A DNA stretch of 50,065 nt from Streptomyces sp. ADI95-17 (GTDB taxonomy: Bacteria; Actinomycetota; Actinomycetes; Streptomycetales; Streptomycetaceae), in assembly GCF_003846175.1 (NCBI RefSeq), contig NZ_ML123046.1, forward strand, positions 827,949 through 878,013. The letters run 5' to 3'. The position numbers and the translations under genes are program-made. Position 1 is the first letter of the stretch; the number at the start of each line of letters is the position of its first letter. Below, in pieces: positions 40,383 to 48,875 of this stretch. The notes beneath the pieces are model-generated. The model saw nothing but the letters and a program-made list of their open reading frames with translations. It was not told the DNA's origin and searched no databases.

Positions 40383-41686
40383 GATTTCTTCCCGTAGGCC
40401 TCGTCCATCTGTCCCAGGGCGCCGTCGACATCCGTCTTCCCGGCGAGCAGATTCTGCACGGCGGCGAAGTGGGCGGGCTGCACCTCGGCGTTGGGCCAGC
40501 TCTGGTCCATGAAGGGGACGGCCCGGTTGTCGTCGATGATGGGCAGGAAGCCGGAGAGGACCGGGTCGATCCTCGTCGAGGCATTGCGCTTGAACGGGAT
40601 CGCGGCCACGGACTGTGCCCAGCGGTCGACGTTCTCCTGCTTCCCCAGGAAATCTATGAACGCCTTCGCCCCGGCCGACTTCCTGGACCGCGCCGAGACA
40701 CCGAGCCCGACGACGATGCCCGCCGGGATCCACAGCTTCGCGGGGTCGTCACCCCCGGGGAAGGGGAACATGCCGAGGTCGTCCGGAGTCCGGGTGGCCT
40801 GGCGGAAGGCGGCGAGCACGGCGGAGACCTGGACGGCCATGGCGGCCTTGCCGCCGGCGACCATCGAGGTCTGCTGCTCGTACGTCGTTCCGTTGGGGTT
40901 CTCGTTGAAGAAGCCCCGGTGCTGGAGCTCCTGGTACTTGCCCATGGCGTCGGCCCACCCGGAGCCGCGGAAGTGCGCCTTGCCGGAGGCCATCTCGGCG
41001 TCGAACCCGGGGTTCTTCGCGTAGACGGCGTTGGGGACCAGCGCGTACGTGATCAGCTGGGTGACCCAGGGGGTCTGTGCGCCGAGTGCGATCGGGATGA
41101 TGCCCTTGGCCTTCAGTTTGGCGCAGACGTCCAGGAGCTCGCTCCACGTCCGGGGCGGTTCCACCCCGGCCTCGGCGAAGGCCTTCTTGTTGTAGATGGC
41201 GCCGATGGCGCTGCTGCCCGCCGAGTACAGATACGTTTTTCCTTCGCGCCGGTAAGCGGGGTGGAAGTTCGCCGGGACCTGCTTGGTCCACGCCTGGTCG
41301 CTGAGGTCGGCGAGCAGCCCGGCCTTGGCCAGCTCGACCATGGACATGGCGCTGCCACTGCCCGGATAGAGCACATGCACGTCCGGGGCGTTGCCCCCGG
41401 CGAGCTGGGTGCGCAGCACCGTCTGCACCTGGTCCGTGGGTGCGAAGGAGGTGGCGAACGTGTCGTCGGGATGGGACTTGCGGTAGAGGCCGACGAGTTC
41501 CTCTATCGGTTTCTGCTGGTCGGCGACGCCGACGACGCGCAGCTTGCCGGAACCGCCGCCGGAGTCCGAGCAGGCGGTCAGGGTGGGCGGCAGGGCGGCG
41601 AGCGCCGCGACCCCGCCGCCGATGCGGAGAAATCCCCGGCGGCCGACCGTGCTTCGGGCCGGCCGGAAGCGAGAACCCGTCGTCAT
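40379..41686 (-). CDS. Sugar ABC transporter substrate-binding lipoprotein, second operon
   Basis: This 435-residue family 1 binding protein has a Tat-type signal (GRRGFLRIGGGVAALAAL) and lipobox LTAC, so Cys39 is the lipidated residue. The mature part starts with a Ser/Gly linker, then LRVVGVADQQKPIEELVGLY. AGSSAIGAIYNKKAFAEAGV and TWSELLDVCAKLKAKGIIPI are typical of oligosaccharide binders. The ATG follows GAGGAGG and overlaps the GH78 stop by 4 nt. The rhamnosidases around it suggest a rhamnosyl oligosaccharide as ligand. Confidence 0.92.
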   Translation of the reverse strand: MTTGSRFRPARSTVGRRGFLRIGGGVAALAALPPTLTACSDSGGGSGKLRVVGVADQQKPIEELVGLYRKSHPDDTFATSFAPTDQVQTVLRTQLAGGNAPDVHVLYPGSGSAMSMVELAKAGLLADLSDQAWTKQVPANFHPAYRREGKTYLYSAGSSAIGAIYNKKAFAEAGVEPPRTWSELLDVCAKLKAKGIIPIALGAQTPWVTQLITYALVPNAVYAKNPGFDAEMASGKAHFRGSGWADAMGKYQELQHRGFFNENPNGTTYEQQTSMVAGGKAAMAVQVSAVLAAFRQATRTPDDLGMFPFPGGDDPAKLWIPAGIVVGLGVSARSRKSAGAKAFIDFLGKQENVDRWAQSVAAIPFKRNASTRIDPVLSGFLPIIDDNRAVPFMDQSWPNAEVQPAHFAAVQNLLAGKTDVDGALGQMDEAYGKKS

Positions 41687-44598
41687 GGTGTGTCCTCCTC
41701 GTACGAACGGGCGAACGAACGTTTCGTCGCCGGTCCTGATGTGCGTCGGCTCGGGGTGAGCGACAGCGGCGGTTGCGCCCCGGGCGGCCCCGCGGGGCGG
41801 TCCACCGGGGGAAGGGCCGCGGTGAAGCGGTAGGAGCCCGAGGACACCCGGTGGACCACGTGGTCGGGGGCGGTCGCGATCAACGTGATGTGGCGGTCGT
41901 CGGCGCTCGGCACCAGGCCCGATTCGCGGACCGAGCCGGGGTCCGCGGTGGGCACGTACACATCGGCGGTCGCGCCGGGCGGCACCTGGACGCGCAGGGC
42001 GATCCGGTCGCCCTGCCGCTCCCAGGTCACCCTCACGGTGCCGCGCACGGACTCGTGATGGGCGCTCGCGTGGCGCAGGCCGCCGGGCCGGGGCCGGATC
42101 CGCAGCTTCCGGTAACCCGTGGAGTCCGGCGCCTGGTCCAGGCCGGCGACACCCCGGTAGAGCCATTCGCCGATCGACCCGAGCGCGTAGTGGTTGAAGG
42201 AGTTCATCGACGGTGCCCGGAATCCCGTGCCCGGGGTCCACCCGTCCCAGCGTTCCCAGATCGTGGTGGCGCCGTGCCGCAGCGGGAACCGCCACGACGG
42301 CACCTCGTCACGGCGCAGCAGGGCGTGGGCGAGGTCGGCCCGCCCGTGGTCGTCGAGGACGGGCGCGGCGAGCGCCACCCCGAGGAAGCCCGTCAGCAGG
42401 GCCGGCCCGGCCGACTCGACGAGTTCGGCGAGTCGTCGGGCGGCCGCCTCGGCGAGCCCGGCGGGCAGCAGATCGAAGGCGAGCGCGACGAGATACCCGG
42501 TCTGGGTGTCACCCGCGACGCGTACGGACAGGCCGTCCGCGGCATTCCGGGACGTGACGAACTGCTCGGTGAACGTACGGCGGATGTCGTCGGCCAGCCG
42601 GTGGTAGCGCTCGCCGGCCTCCTTCCGCCCGAGCACGTCGGCGGCCTGCGCCGTGAGCCGGGCACTCTGCGCGAAGTACGCCGTGGCGATCACGTCGCGC
42701 GGGGTGGGGGTGCCAGGGGCGAGCCAGTCGGAGAAGTGCGGGCCCACCCGGTCGCGCCAGATCAGACCGGGGTTGTGACGATGGATCAGGTCGACCCAGG
42801 CGCACATGCCTTCCAGGGCCCGGGAGAGGAATCGCGGGTCGTCGTAGACGCGGTAGAGGTGCCACGGGATGATCACCCCGGCGTCGGCCCAGCCGGGTGC
42901 CCCCTCGTCGGCGACGCCCACGAGACGCGGGGCGACATTGGTGAAGCCGCCGTCGGGGGTGCGGGCGTCGTCGACATCGCGCAGCCACTTGGTGAAGAAC
43001 GCGGCGACATCCGCGTTGAGCGCCGCCGTGGGCAGGAAGACCTGCGCGTCGGCCAGCCAGCCGAGCCGCTCGTCGCGCTGCGGGCAGTCCGTGGGCACGC
43101 TCACGAAGTTCGAACGCTGCCCCCACGCCACACAGTCGTGGAGCCGCCTCAGCTCGGCGTCCGAGCAGTCGAACTCCCCGGCCCACGGGGTGTCGCTGTG
43201 CAGCGCCACCGCGACGACATCGGCCTCGGCCGGCTCGGGCACGCCGCTGATCTCCGCGTACCGGAACCCGTGATACGTGAAGCGCGGCTCGAACACGATG
43301 TGCTCGCGCCCGTCCCCGACCAGTACATCGGTCGCCGCGGCGGTGCGCAGGTTGGCCGTGTACAGCCGCCCCGCCCCGTCCAGCACCTCGGCGTGACGGA
43401 TCACCACCCGGGCCCCGGCCGCGAGCCCGCGCACGCTCAGCCGTACACGTCCGGCGAGGTTCTGGCCGAAGTCGACGATGTGCGTACCGGGGGAGACGCG
43501 CGTCACCGAGCAGGGGCGCAGTTCGGTCATCGCCCGTACGGGCTCGTCGGCGGAGGCCACCAGCAGGCGGTGATCGGCGTCCGTGACCTGGGCCCGGGGC
43601 CAGCCGGAGTCGTCGAAGCCGGGCAGCTCCCAGCCGTCGGCGCAGCGCCGGAGGTCATGGCACTCGCCCATCAGCAGATCCGCGTGGCGGACCGTCCCGG
43701 TGCCGGTGCGCCAGGTTCCGTCGGTGACCACCACCGAACCCCGGCCGTCCGCCCCGGTCAGGTGGAGTTCGGCCAGGAACTGGGGGTACGAGCCGTAGTG
43801 GGCCCCGGCCCGGCGCGGCTCGAAGCCGACGAACCCGCTCCACCAGCCGTCCGCGACGGTGGCCGCCAGGACGTTCTCGCCGTCCCGCAGCGACGCGGTC
43901 ACGTCGTACGTCTGGTACTGCACGCGGTGGTGGTAGTCGGTCCAGCCGGGTGCGAGTTCGGCGTCGCCGACCCGTTCGCCGTTGAGCCGGACCTCGTACA
44001 GGCCGCGCGCGCTGACGTACAGCCGGGCGCGGGTGCCGGCCGATGCGGTGAAGGACCGGCGCAGCACCGGGCACGGGGCGAGCCCGTGGTCGTCGAGGGC
44101 GAACTCGCCCTCGGTGGGCGCGTCCATGACATCGATTGGGCGCGGATCGTGGGTGATCCACGAAGCCCGCCATTCGTCGGTCCGGGTGAAACCGGTCTCG
44201 AACCACGAGGTTTCCTCGGCGGGCGTGTCCGTCCCGGCCGGCCACACGGAGACCCGCCAGTGCAGGCGCGTGCGGCTTCCGAGCGCAGGCCCCGCGTAGT
44301 CGACGGCCGTGGCGACGGGATCGGCCACCCGGCCGGTGTCCCAGAGGAGCCGGCCGCCCCCGTCCAGGTCCCCGGCGTGCTCGGCGACGCGGACCCGGTA
44401 GGCCACCGGGTCGTCGCCACGGACGTCGGAGGCCAGCCGCCAGGAGAGCCGGGGCGCGGGTTCGTCGATCCCCAGCGGGGTGGTGCGGTGCTCGCACCGC
44501 AGGGCGTACGGGCGCAGCCTCCGGGCCTCCGGACGGCCGGTCACCGGCCCTTCCGAGGGGCGGCGGGCGGGGACACCCGCTGCCGGGGGACCGGACAC
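41683..44598 (-). CDS. GH78 alpha-L-rhamnosidase
   Basis: This is about 971 residues from the chosen GTG, with no signal peptide. The order is GH78-typical: an N-terminal carbohydrate-binding domain (RCEHRTTPLGIDEPAPRLSW), concanavalin-like domains, then the (alpha/alpha)6 barrel with SVPTDCPQRDERLGWLADAQ (catalytic region), GTPTPRDVIATAYFAQSA, ATTIWERWDGWTPGTGF and SFNHYALGSIGEWLYRGVAG. A C-terminal beta-sandwich follows. The start is uncertain: GTG 44598 lies 7 nt after GGAAGGA, but the frame stays open to 44745. It is the first gene of the second glycan operon. Confidence 0.92.
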   Translation of the reverse strand: MSGPPAAGVPARRPSEGPVTGRPEARRLRPYALRCEHRTTPLGIDEPAPRLSWRLASDVRGDDPVAYRVRVAEHAGDLDGGGRLLWDTGRVADPVATAVDYAGPALGSRTRLHWRVSVWPAGTDTPAEETSWFETGFTRTDEWRASWITHDPRPIDVMDAPTEGEFALDDHGLAPCPVLRRSFTASAGTRARLYVSARGLYEVRLNGERVGDAELAPGWTDYHHRVQYQTYDVTASLRDGENVLAATVADGWWSGFVGFEPRRAGAHYGSYPQFLAELHLTGADGRGSVVVTDGTWRTGTGTVRHADLLMGECHDLRRCADGWELPGFDDSGWPRAQVTDADHRLLVASADEPVRAMTELRPCSVTRVSPGTHIVDFGQNLAGRVRLSVRGLAAGARVVIRHAEVLDGAGRLYTANLRTAAATDVLVGDGREHIVFEPRFTYHGFRYAEISGVPEPAEADVVAVALHSDTPWAGEFDCSDAELRRLHDCVAWGQRSNFVSVPTDCPQRDERLGWLADAQVFLPTAALNADVAAFFTKWLRDVDDARTPDGGFTNVAPRLVGVADEGAPGWADAGVIIPWHLYRVYDDPRFLSRALEGMCAWVDLIHRHNPGLIWRDRVGPHFSDWLAPGTPTPRDVIATAYFAQSARLTAQAADVLGRKEAGERYHRLADDIRRTFTEQFVTSRNAADGLSVRVAGDTQTGYLVALAFDLLPAGLAEAAARRLAELVESAGPALLTGFLGVALAAPVLDDHGRADLAHALLRRDEVPSWRFPLRHGATTIWERWDGWTPGTGFRAPSMNSFNHYALGSIGEWLYRGVAGLDQAPDSTGYRKLRIRPRPGGLRHASAHHESVRGTVRVTWERQGDRIALRVQVPPGATADVYVPTADPGSVRESGLVPSADDRHITLIATAPDHVVHRVSSGSYRFTAALPPVDRPAGPPGAQPPLSLTPSRRTSGPATKRSFARSYEEDTP

Positions 44599-44907
44599 GA
44601 ACACGTCCTTCCGTCGCACCGAATTTCCCGATGTGAAATCTAACGTTAATTCTGTGGCGTGGAGACTATGAGTCGCTCTCAGGGGTGTCAAGGGTGTTGC
44701 CGACACGTCCTCGGTCGCGTCGGAGAAGGGCTGATGTCCCCTCAACTAACCGCCTGTGAACGGCAATATGACCACTCGTAGGTGGTCTTGTGGCGTGTGT
44801 TTCCTCTGTGATATCCAGCCTGTGATTACCACATGGACGGGCGTGAAATCACGCGCCGATCCCATCTCGTACCGGACGGAATTCCGCCCGACGAAGGGAC
44901 GAGTTTC
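44599..44907. promoter_or_regulatory. Divergent GH78/phoD promoter region
   Basis: No gene lies in these 309 bp. TAACGTTA (44641-44648) is a perfect palindrome with the central CG of LacI-family operators, 43 bp before the GH78 start. TTGTGG (44788-44793) and TATCCA (44812-44817), 18 bp apart, form a likely phoD promoter. Directly before it GACCAC (44770-44775) and GTGGTC (44782-44787) are an inverted repeat. AAGGGA at about 44894 is the phoD ribosome site. A single GTTCACA (minus strand, 44755-44761) resembles one PHO-box unit but has no good partner. Confidence 0.5.
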
Positions 44908-46512
44908 ATGCAAATGAACAGTGCGTCAGGTGGTACCGGAGGCTTCGGAAGACGGGTGATGCTCGGCGGCACGGTCGGCATGGCCCTGGCCGCGTCCGGC
45001 CTGTCCGCAGGCCGGGCCTGGGGCGACACGCCCCTCCACGAGGACCCGTTCACCCTCGGCGTGGCGTCCGGCGACCCGTGGCCGGACGGGGTCGTACTGT
45101 GGACCCGTCTCGCCCCCCAGCCCCTCGCGCCCGACGGCAGCGGCGGCATGCCGCCGTACGCCGTCGACGTGCAGTGGGAGGTCGCCCGCGACGACCGCTT
45201 CCGGTCCGTCGTACGCCGGGGACGGACCCGCGCGGTGCCCGAGCTCGCCCACTCCGTCCACGTGGAGGTCTCCGGACTCCAGCCGGACCGGCACTACTAC
45301 TACCGCTTCCGCGCCGGCCGTGTGCTCAGCCCGGTCGGCCGCACCCGCACCGCGCCCCCGCCGCACAGCCGCCCCAGGGAGCTGGACTTCGCCTTCGTCT
45401 CCTGCCAGGCGTGGTTCGAGGGCTTCTACACCGCCTACCGGCACCTCGCCGAGGAGGACGTCGATCTGGTCCTGCACCTGGGCGACTACATCTACGAGAA
45501 CGCCATCGACGCCATGGGAGGCGTGCGCAACGTCCCCGTCGCCGCCGAGCTGCGGCCCGAGCCGATGAACCTCGTGCAGTACCGCAACCGCCACGCCCTG
45601 CACCGCTTCGACCCCGACCTCATCGCCGCCCACCAGGCCCACCCGTTCGCCCTCGTCTGGGACGACCACGAGGTCGAGGACAACTGGGCGCGCGACAAGT
45701 CCAAGGCCGACACCGAACCCGACCAGGACCCGGCGGTCTTCCGCGAGCGCGCGGCGGCCGCCTTCCAGGCGTACTACGAGCACCTGCCGCTGCGGCTGCC
45801 GAACAAGCCGAACGGCTTCGAGGCACGGATGTACCGCCGGCTGCGCTACGGGCGGATGGCCACCTTCCACATCCTCGACACCCGGCTCTTCCGCGACGAC
45901 CAGCCCTGCGGCGACGGCACCAAGAGCGGCTGCGACGAACGGCTGACGCCCGGCCGCACCATCCTCGGCCCCGAGCAGGAACAGTGGCTGCACAGCGGTC
46001 TCGGGCGCTCCGACACGACGTGGAACATGATCTCCCAGCAGATCCCCGTGACCCAGGTCGACACCGACCCCGGCCCCGGTCAGGCATTCGTGATGGACTT
46101 CTGGGACGGCTACGTGGACGCCCGCCGACGGCTGTTCAAGGAGCTCACCGACCGCAGCGTGAACAACCCGGTCGTCCTCACCGGCGATATGCACCGCCAC
46201 CTCGCCGCCGACCTCAAGCAGAACTTCGACGATCCGGACTCACCGACACTCGGCGTCGAATTCGTCGGCTCGTCGATCTCCACCACCAAGGACGGGATGG
46301 ACCTGGACCCCTCCGGGGTCAAGCTGCTCGCGGCCAACGAGCACATCAAATTCACCAATTTCCAGCGCGGATATGTGCACTGTTCGCTGACCCGGGACAG
46401 CTGCCGTGCCGACTTCAAGGTGCTCCCGTACGTCACCACCCCCGGCGCACCCATCTCGACCCGGACCTCCTACGTGACCGAGGCCGGCCGCCCCGGGCTC
46501 CAGGAGGCCTGA
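44908..46512 (+). CDS. phoD: PhoD-family alkaline phosphatase, Tat-exported
   Basis: This 534-residue extracellular phosphodiesterase/phosphomonoesterase uses iron and calcium. A Tat-like signal (FGRRVMLGGTVGMALAASGL, cleavage near AGRAWG) is followed by the PhoD N-terminal domain (FTLGVASGDPWPDGVVLWTR). The metallophosphatase core has DFAFVSCQAWFEGFYTAYRH, HLGDYIYEN, VWDDHEVEDNWARD and VVLTGDMHRH, which supply the metal ligands. ATG 44908 is chosen because it places the Arg pair near the N-terminus after AAGGGA. Control by phosphate (PhoP) is expected for the family, but I see no clear PHO box. Confidence 0.94.
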   Translation: MQMNSASGGTGGFGRRVMLGGTVGMALAASGLSAGRAWGDTPLHEDPFTLGVASGDPWPDGVVLWTRLAPQPLAPDGSGGMPPYAVDVQWEVARDDRFRSVVRRGRTRAVPELAHSVHVEVSGLQPDRHYYYRFRAGRVLSPVGRTRTAPPPHSRPRELDFAFVSCQAWFEGFYTAYRHLAEEDVDLVLHLGDYIYENAIDAMGGVRNVPVAAELRPEPMNLVQYRNRHALHRFDPDLIAAHQAHPFALVWDDHEVEDNWARDKSKADTEPDQDPAVFRERAAAAFQAYYEHLPLRLPNKPNGFEARMYRRLRYGRMATFHILDTRLFRDDQPCGDGTKSGCDERLTPGRTILGPEQEQWLHSGLGRSDTTWNMISQQIPVTQVDTDPGPGQAFVMDFWDGYVDARRRLFKELTDRSVNNPVVLTGDMHRHLAADLKQNFDDPDSPTLGVEFVGSSISTTKDGMDLDPSGVKLLAANEHIKFTNFQRGYVHCSLTRDSCRADFKVLPYVTTPGAPISTRTSYVTEAGRPGLQEA

Positions 46513-46525
46513 GGGAACACCGGAC

Positions 46526-46608
46526 GTCCCTCTGCCGGGAGAGCGGCAGAGGGACGGATCGTGCGGTGACGGTTTCCCGCCGCCCGCTCGGGTGGGCGGC
46601 GGGAAACC
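46526..46608. terminator. Two tandem terminator hairpins between phoD and the cellulase gene
   Basis: Stem 1 pairs 46526-46537 with 46544-46555 (12 bp perfect, 6-nt loop). Stem 2 pairs 46571-46585 with 46594-46608 (15 bp perfect, 8-nt loop). They lie between convergent genes, so one probably serves each direction. Confidence 0.85.
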
Positions 46609-46649
46609 GGGTCAGGCGGCGCAACCGCCCGACGGGGGTGTGCCGGGGG

Positions 46650-48020
46650 TCACGCGCTTCCACCGTCCAGCGGCGGGTAGGCGTTGCGCACCAGTTCCTG
46701 GAACTGCGCGGCGAACCAGTGGCCCGCGAGCGGGGCGTCCGGCAGGGCGCCGGACAGGTTGTAGCCGTTGCGACCGTTACCGGTGTATGTCGGGTCGCAC
46801 ATCCGGTCGAAGCCCTTGCCCTCGTCGTTGTCGATGGGCGCGCTGTTGCCGTCCGACTCGCCCGGCGGCTTCGCCCAGACGTAGGCGTCGACACCCGGTT
46901 CCGGGGCGGCGGTCGGCCGCTCGCCGATGCCCGCGCCGCTCTGGTTGCACCAGTTGCCGGCGTGGATGCGCCGGTCGACCCGGCCGCCGTCGACATAGGC
47001 GTCGACACCGGTCAGCGGGCCCGCACCGGTGGGCCGGGCCGAGCCGCCCCAGCCGTTGCGGGCCGTGTCGACCAGCATACCGATGTCCTGGGCGAAGCCC
47101 TGGCGCACCAACTCCGAGCGCAGCGCCTGGGCGAACGACAACTCATCGACGTAGAAGTTCCAGTCCACCCATTTGGACTGGCGCACCGTCGTGCCGTTCA
47201 CCGCGTCGGTGACCTTGAAGTGGGGCTCCTTCAGCGCCGAGTAGTTGGCCGTGTTGACGATGAAGCCGTGGACGTCGGCGACCGTCGCCCCCTCCGTGGT
47301 CGCGGCCTTCTTGAACTCCTGCGCGGCCGGCACGAAGTTGGAGTCCCAGCCCAGCCACCCGTGGTGGGCGGCGTCGACGTAGTTGTAGACGTTGGGGATC
47401 GCGCCCAGGGTGTGCAGGGCGTAGCCGACACCCTTCTCGTAATTGCCGTTCGCCTTCATCGTCGCGCAGGCCTCGGTGGAACCGGCGGTGCCGCCGGCGT
47501 TGGTCACCAGATTCGGCAGCGAGTCCGGCTCGATGAGGGTGACGATACGCAGGTTCGTGTAGGCCGGGTCGGAGAGGATGTCGGCGATGGGGTCGATGTA
47601 CTCGGCCTTGTACCGGTCGATCTCCGTGGGCCCGAGTTCACCGTTGGAGGCCAGCGCGGCACAGTCCCGGCCGGGCAGGTCGTAGACGACCATCTGGAAC
47701 AGGTCGGCGCCCTGGTCCAGCGCCGTGTCGAGGTGCTCGCGCAGCCCCATCGCGTCCCCCGTGCCCCCGATGGCCGCGATGCGGTCCATCCAGACGAACG
47801 AGGGCTCGTCGGCGATGGCACCGCCGCCCGGCTCGGCGGCGGCCCTGGCGGACCAGTCGGGGTTCACGTACGGGGTGGCGCCCGCGTAGGGGTTGTCGAC
47901 CCGGGCCGCGGCCGACGCCGGTGCGGGAAGGGCCACAGTCAGCGCCGCGCCCATCGTGAGGGCGGAGAGTGCGCCGAGCTTTCGGCGTAATCCGTGCGAG
48001 GTGGTGCCTGTTCGTTTCAT
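46650..48020 (-). CDS. Secreted GH6 cellulase (endoglucanase/cellobiohydrolase)
   Basis: This 456-residue inverting beta-1,4-glucanase has a signal peptide (Arg/Lys-rich start, ALSALTMGAALTVALPAPA, cleavage near ASA-A) directly before the catalytic domain. Active-site blocks are FQMVVYDLPGRDCAALASNG, LRIVTLIEPDSLPNLVTNAG (general acid Asp in EPDS), NVYNYVDAAHHGWLGW and GMLVDTARNGWGGSARP. No CBM2 or other cellulose-binding module is present, unlike most secreted Streptomyces GH6 enzymes. GGAG precedes the ATG. Transcription is probably repressed by CebR through the box at 48304-48325. Confidence 0.94.
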   Translation of the reverse strand: MKRTGTTSHGLRRKLGALSALTMGAALTVALPAPASAAARVDNPYAGATPYVNPDWSARAAAEPGGGAIADEPSFVWMDRIAAIGGTGDAMGLREHLDTALDQGADLFQMVVYDLPGRDCAALASNGELGPTEIDRYKAEYIDPIADILSDPAYTNLRIVTLIEPDSLPNLVTNAGGTAGSTEACATMKANGNYEKGVGYALHTLGAIPNVYNYVDAAHHGWLGWDSNFVPAAQEFKKAATTEGATVADVHGFIVNTANYSALKEPHFKVTDAVNGTTVRQSKWVDWNFYVDELSFAQALRSELVRQGFAQDIGMLVDTARNGWGGSARPTGAGPLTGVDAYVDGGRVDRRIHAGNWCNQSGAGIGERPTAAPEPGVDAYVWAKPPGESDGNSAPIDNDEGKGFDRMCDPTYTGNGRNGYNLSGALPDAPLAGHWFAAQFQELVRNAYPPLDGGSA

Positions 48021-48303
48021 TGCGGCTCCAACTTTTCTCTCGGGTGCCCGCAGGAGGTCGGCCCGCGGGGTTCAGGGGTGCGCTGTGCCGGGGCAACGGC
48101 TCCGTCGGTGCGCGCTGCCGCGCAACCGGGCTCCGCCGACGAGGGTGGCGAGCGTCGGTGCGTCCTGGGGGAAGGGGCGTGGGGGAAACGGGGAGCGGAG
48201 CGCGTATTGCGGTGGGGCTGTGGCACGAACCGGGGTGCTCGGGGCCCGGTGTCACGGACGCTCCCGCCGCCGGGACAGCGGTCGTCGTCGTGTGCAAGTC
48301 TTG

Positions 48304-48325
48304 ACGGTGGGAGCGCTCCCACCGT
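48304..48325 (-). promoter_or_regulatory. CebR-type cellulase operator (perfect 22-bp palindrome)
   Basis: The core TGGGAGCGCTCCCA (48308-48321) is the CebR operator known from Streptomyces cellulose-utilisation genes. Symmetry extends four bases each side (ACGG/CCGT). On the minus strand TTGACA (48349 to 48344) is a consensus -35, placing the operator over the -10 and start region of the GH6 promoter. The 5' leader to the start at 48020 would then be about 290 nt. Cellobiose or cellotriose is the known CebR inducer. Confidence 0.9.
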
Positions 48326-48542
48326 GGCGTGGTGATGCGCACCTGTCAAGAGTTGAAGCGCAATCGCAGCTCGGGTCCGCCGGGGTGAGGGCACGGGCGG
48401 ACCGGCTCGGCGGCAGACAGCCGCAGGTAGCAGCGGGGTTCCCGGAGTCGGGGGCCGCATGTGTCTTCCACGATCCGCCGCACGGCTCAGCGGGCGGTGG
48501 GCGAACCCTTCACGCGCGGGTGGACGGCGCGATCGAAGGGGG

Positions 48543-48566
48543 ACGTCCCGGCGCCGGCCGGGACGT
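48543..48566 (-). terminator. Terminator hairpin after the 52-residue gene
   Basis: ACGTCCCGGC (48543-48552) pairs perfectly with GCCGGGACGT (48557-48566) around a 4-nt loop, 85 bp after the small gene's stop on the minus strand. The stretch 48326-48650 otherwise holds only the GH6 promoter and a short GT run (48629-48644). Confidence 0.65.
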
Positions 48567-48650
48567 GAAGGCAACCGCGTGCCCTGACGTGATGTCGCCG
48601 GTGCCGGACGCCCGGCCGAGGGTGGTCAGGGTGTGTGTGTGTGTCACGGG

Positions 48651-48809
48651 TCAGGACTCGCGTGTCGCCGCCATCCCCAGGGTGATCAGGCCGAGCACCA
48701 CCCAACCGAACCAGAGCCAGCCGCTGCTCCCCAGCGCCACCGTGTAGGCGGTGACCACGACCAGGGCCGTCAGCGTGAGCACTCCCATGGCCTTCGTGGA
48801 TCCGGACAT
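48651..48809 (-). CDS. Small two-helix membrane protein, 52 residues
   Basis: The frame MSGSTKAMGVLTLTALVVVT continues AYTVALGSSGWLWFGWVVLG and ends LITLGMAATRES. It has two hydrophobic segments (about 8-26 and 31-46) joined by GSSG, with a Trp-rich second helix. GAGGAGG lies seven bases before the ATG, so translation is well supported despite the length. It lies 66 nt downstream of the CtaG-like gene on the same strand, and may be cotranscribed. Function is unknown; a role in membrane or respiratory-complex biogenesis is only suggested by position. Confidence 0.8.
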   Translation of the reverse strand: MSGSTKAMGVLTLTALVVVTAYTVALGSSGWLWFGWVVLGLITLGMAATRES

Positions 48810-48875
48810 GCCCGCACCCTCCTCACCGGCCGCACGGCCGTGGATGCCATCGTCACCCCTGAGGCATGCCCACCG

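Noticed and set aside
44755..44761. Possible PHO box upstream of phoD
   Set aside because: Only one unit (GTTCACA on the minus strand) fits; the next 11-bp unit matches poorly, so I do not call a PhoP site.
45078..47990. 970-codon plus-strand frame across phoD and the GH6 gene
   Set aside because: It is an alternate-frame reading of phoD followed by the antisense of GH6, with Arg-rich low-complexity composition.
48017..48574. 185-codon minus-strand frame upstream of the cellulase
   Set aside because: It crosses the CebR operator and promoter, is Arg/Pro-rich, and resembles no protein family I know.
48629..48644. GT dinucleotide run
   Set aside because: Too short to suggest more than a chance microsatellite, and it lies outside any gene.
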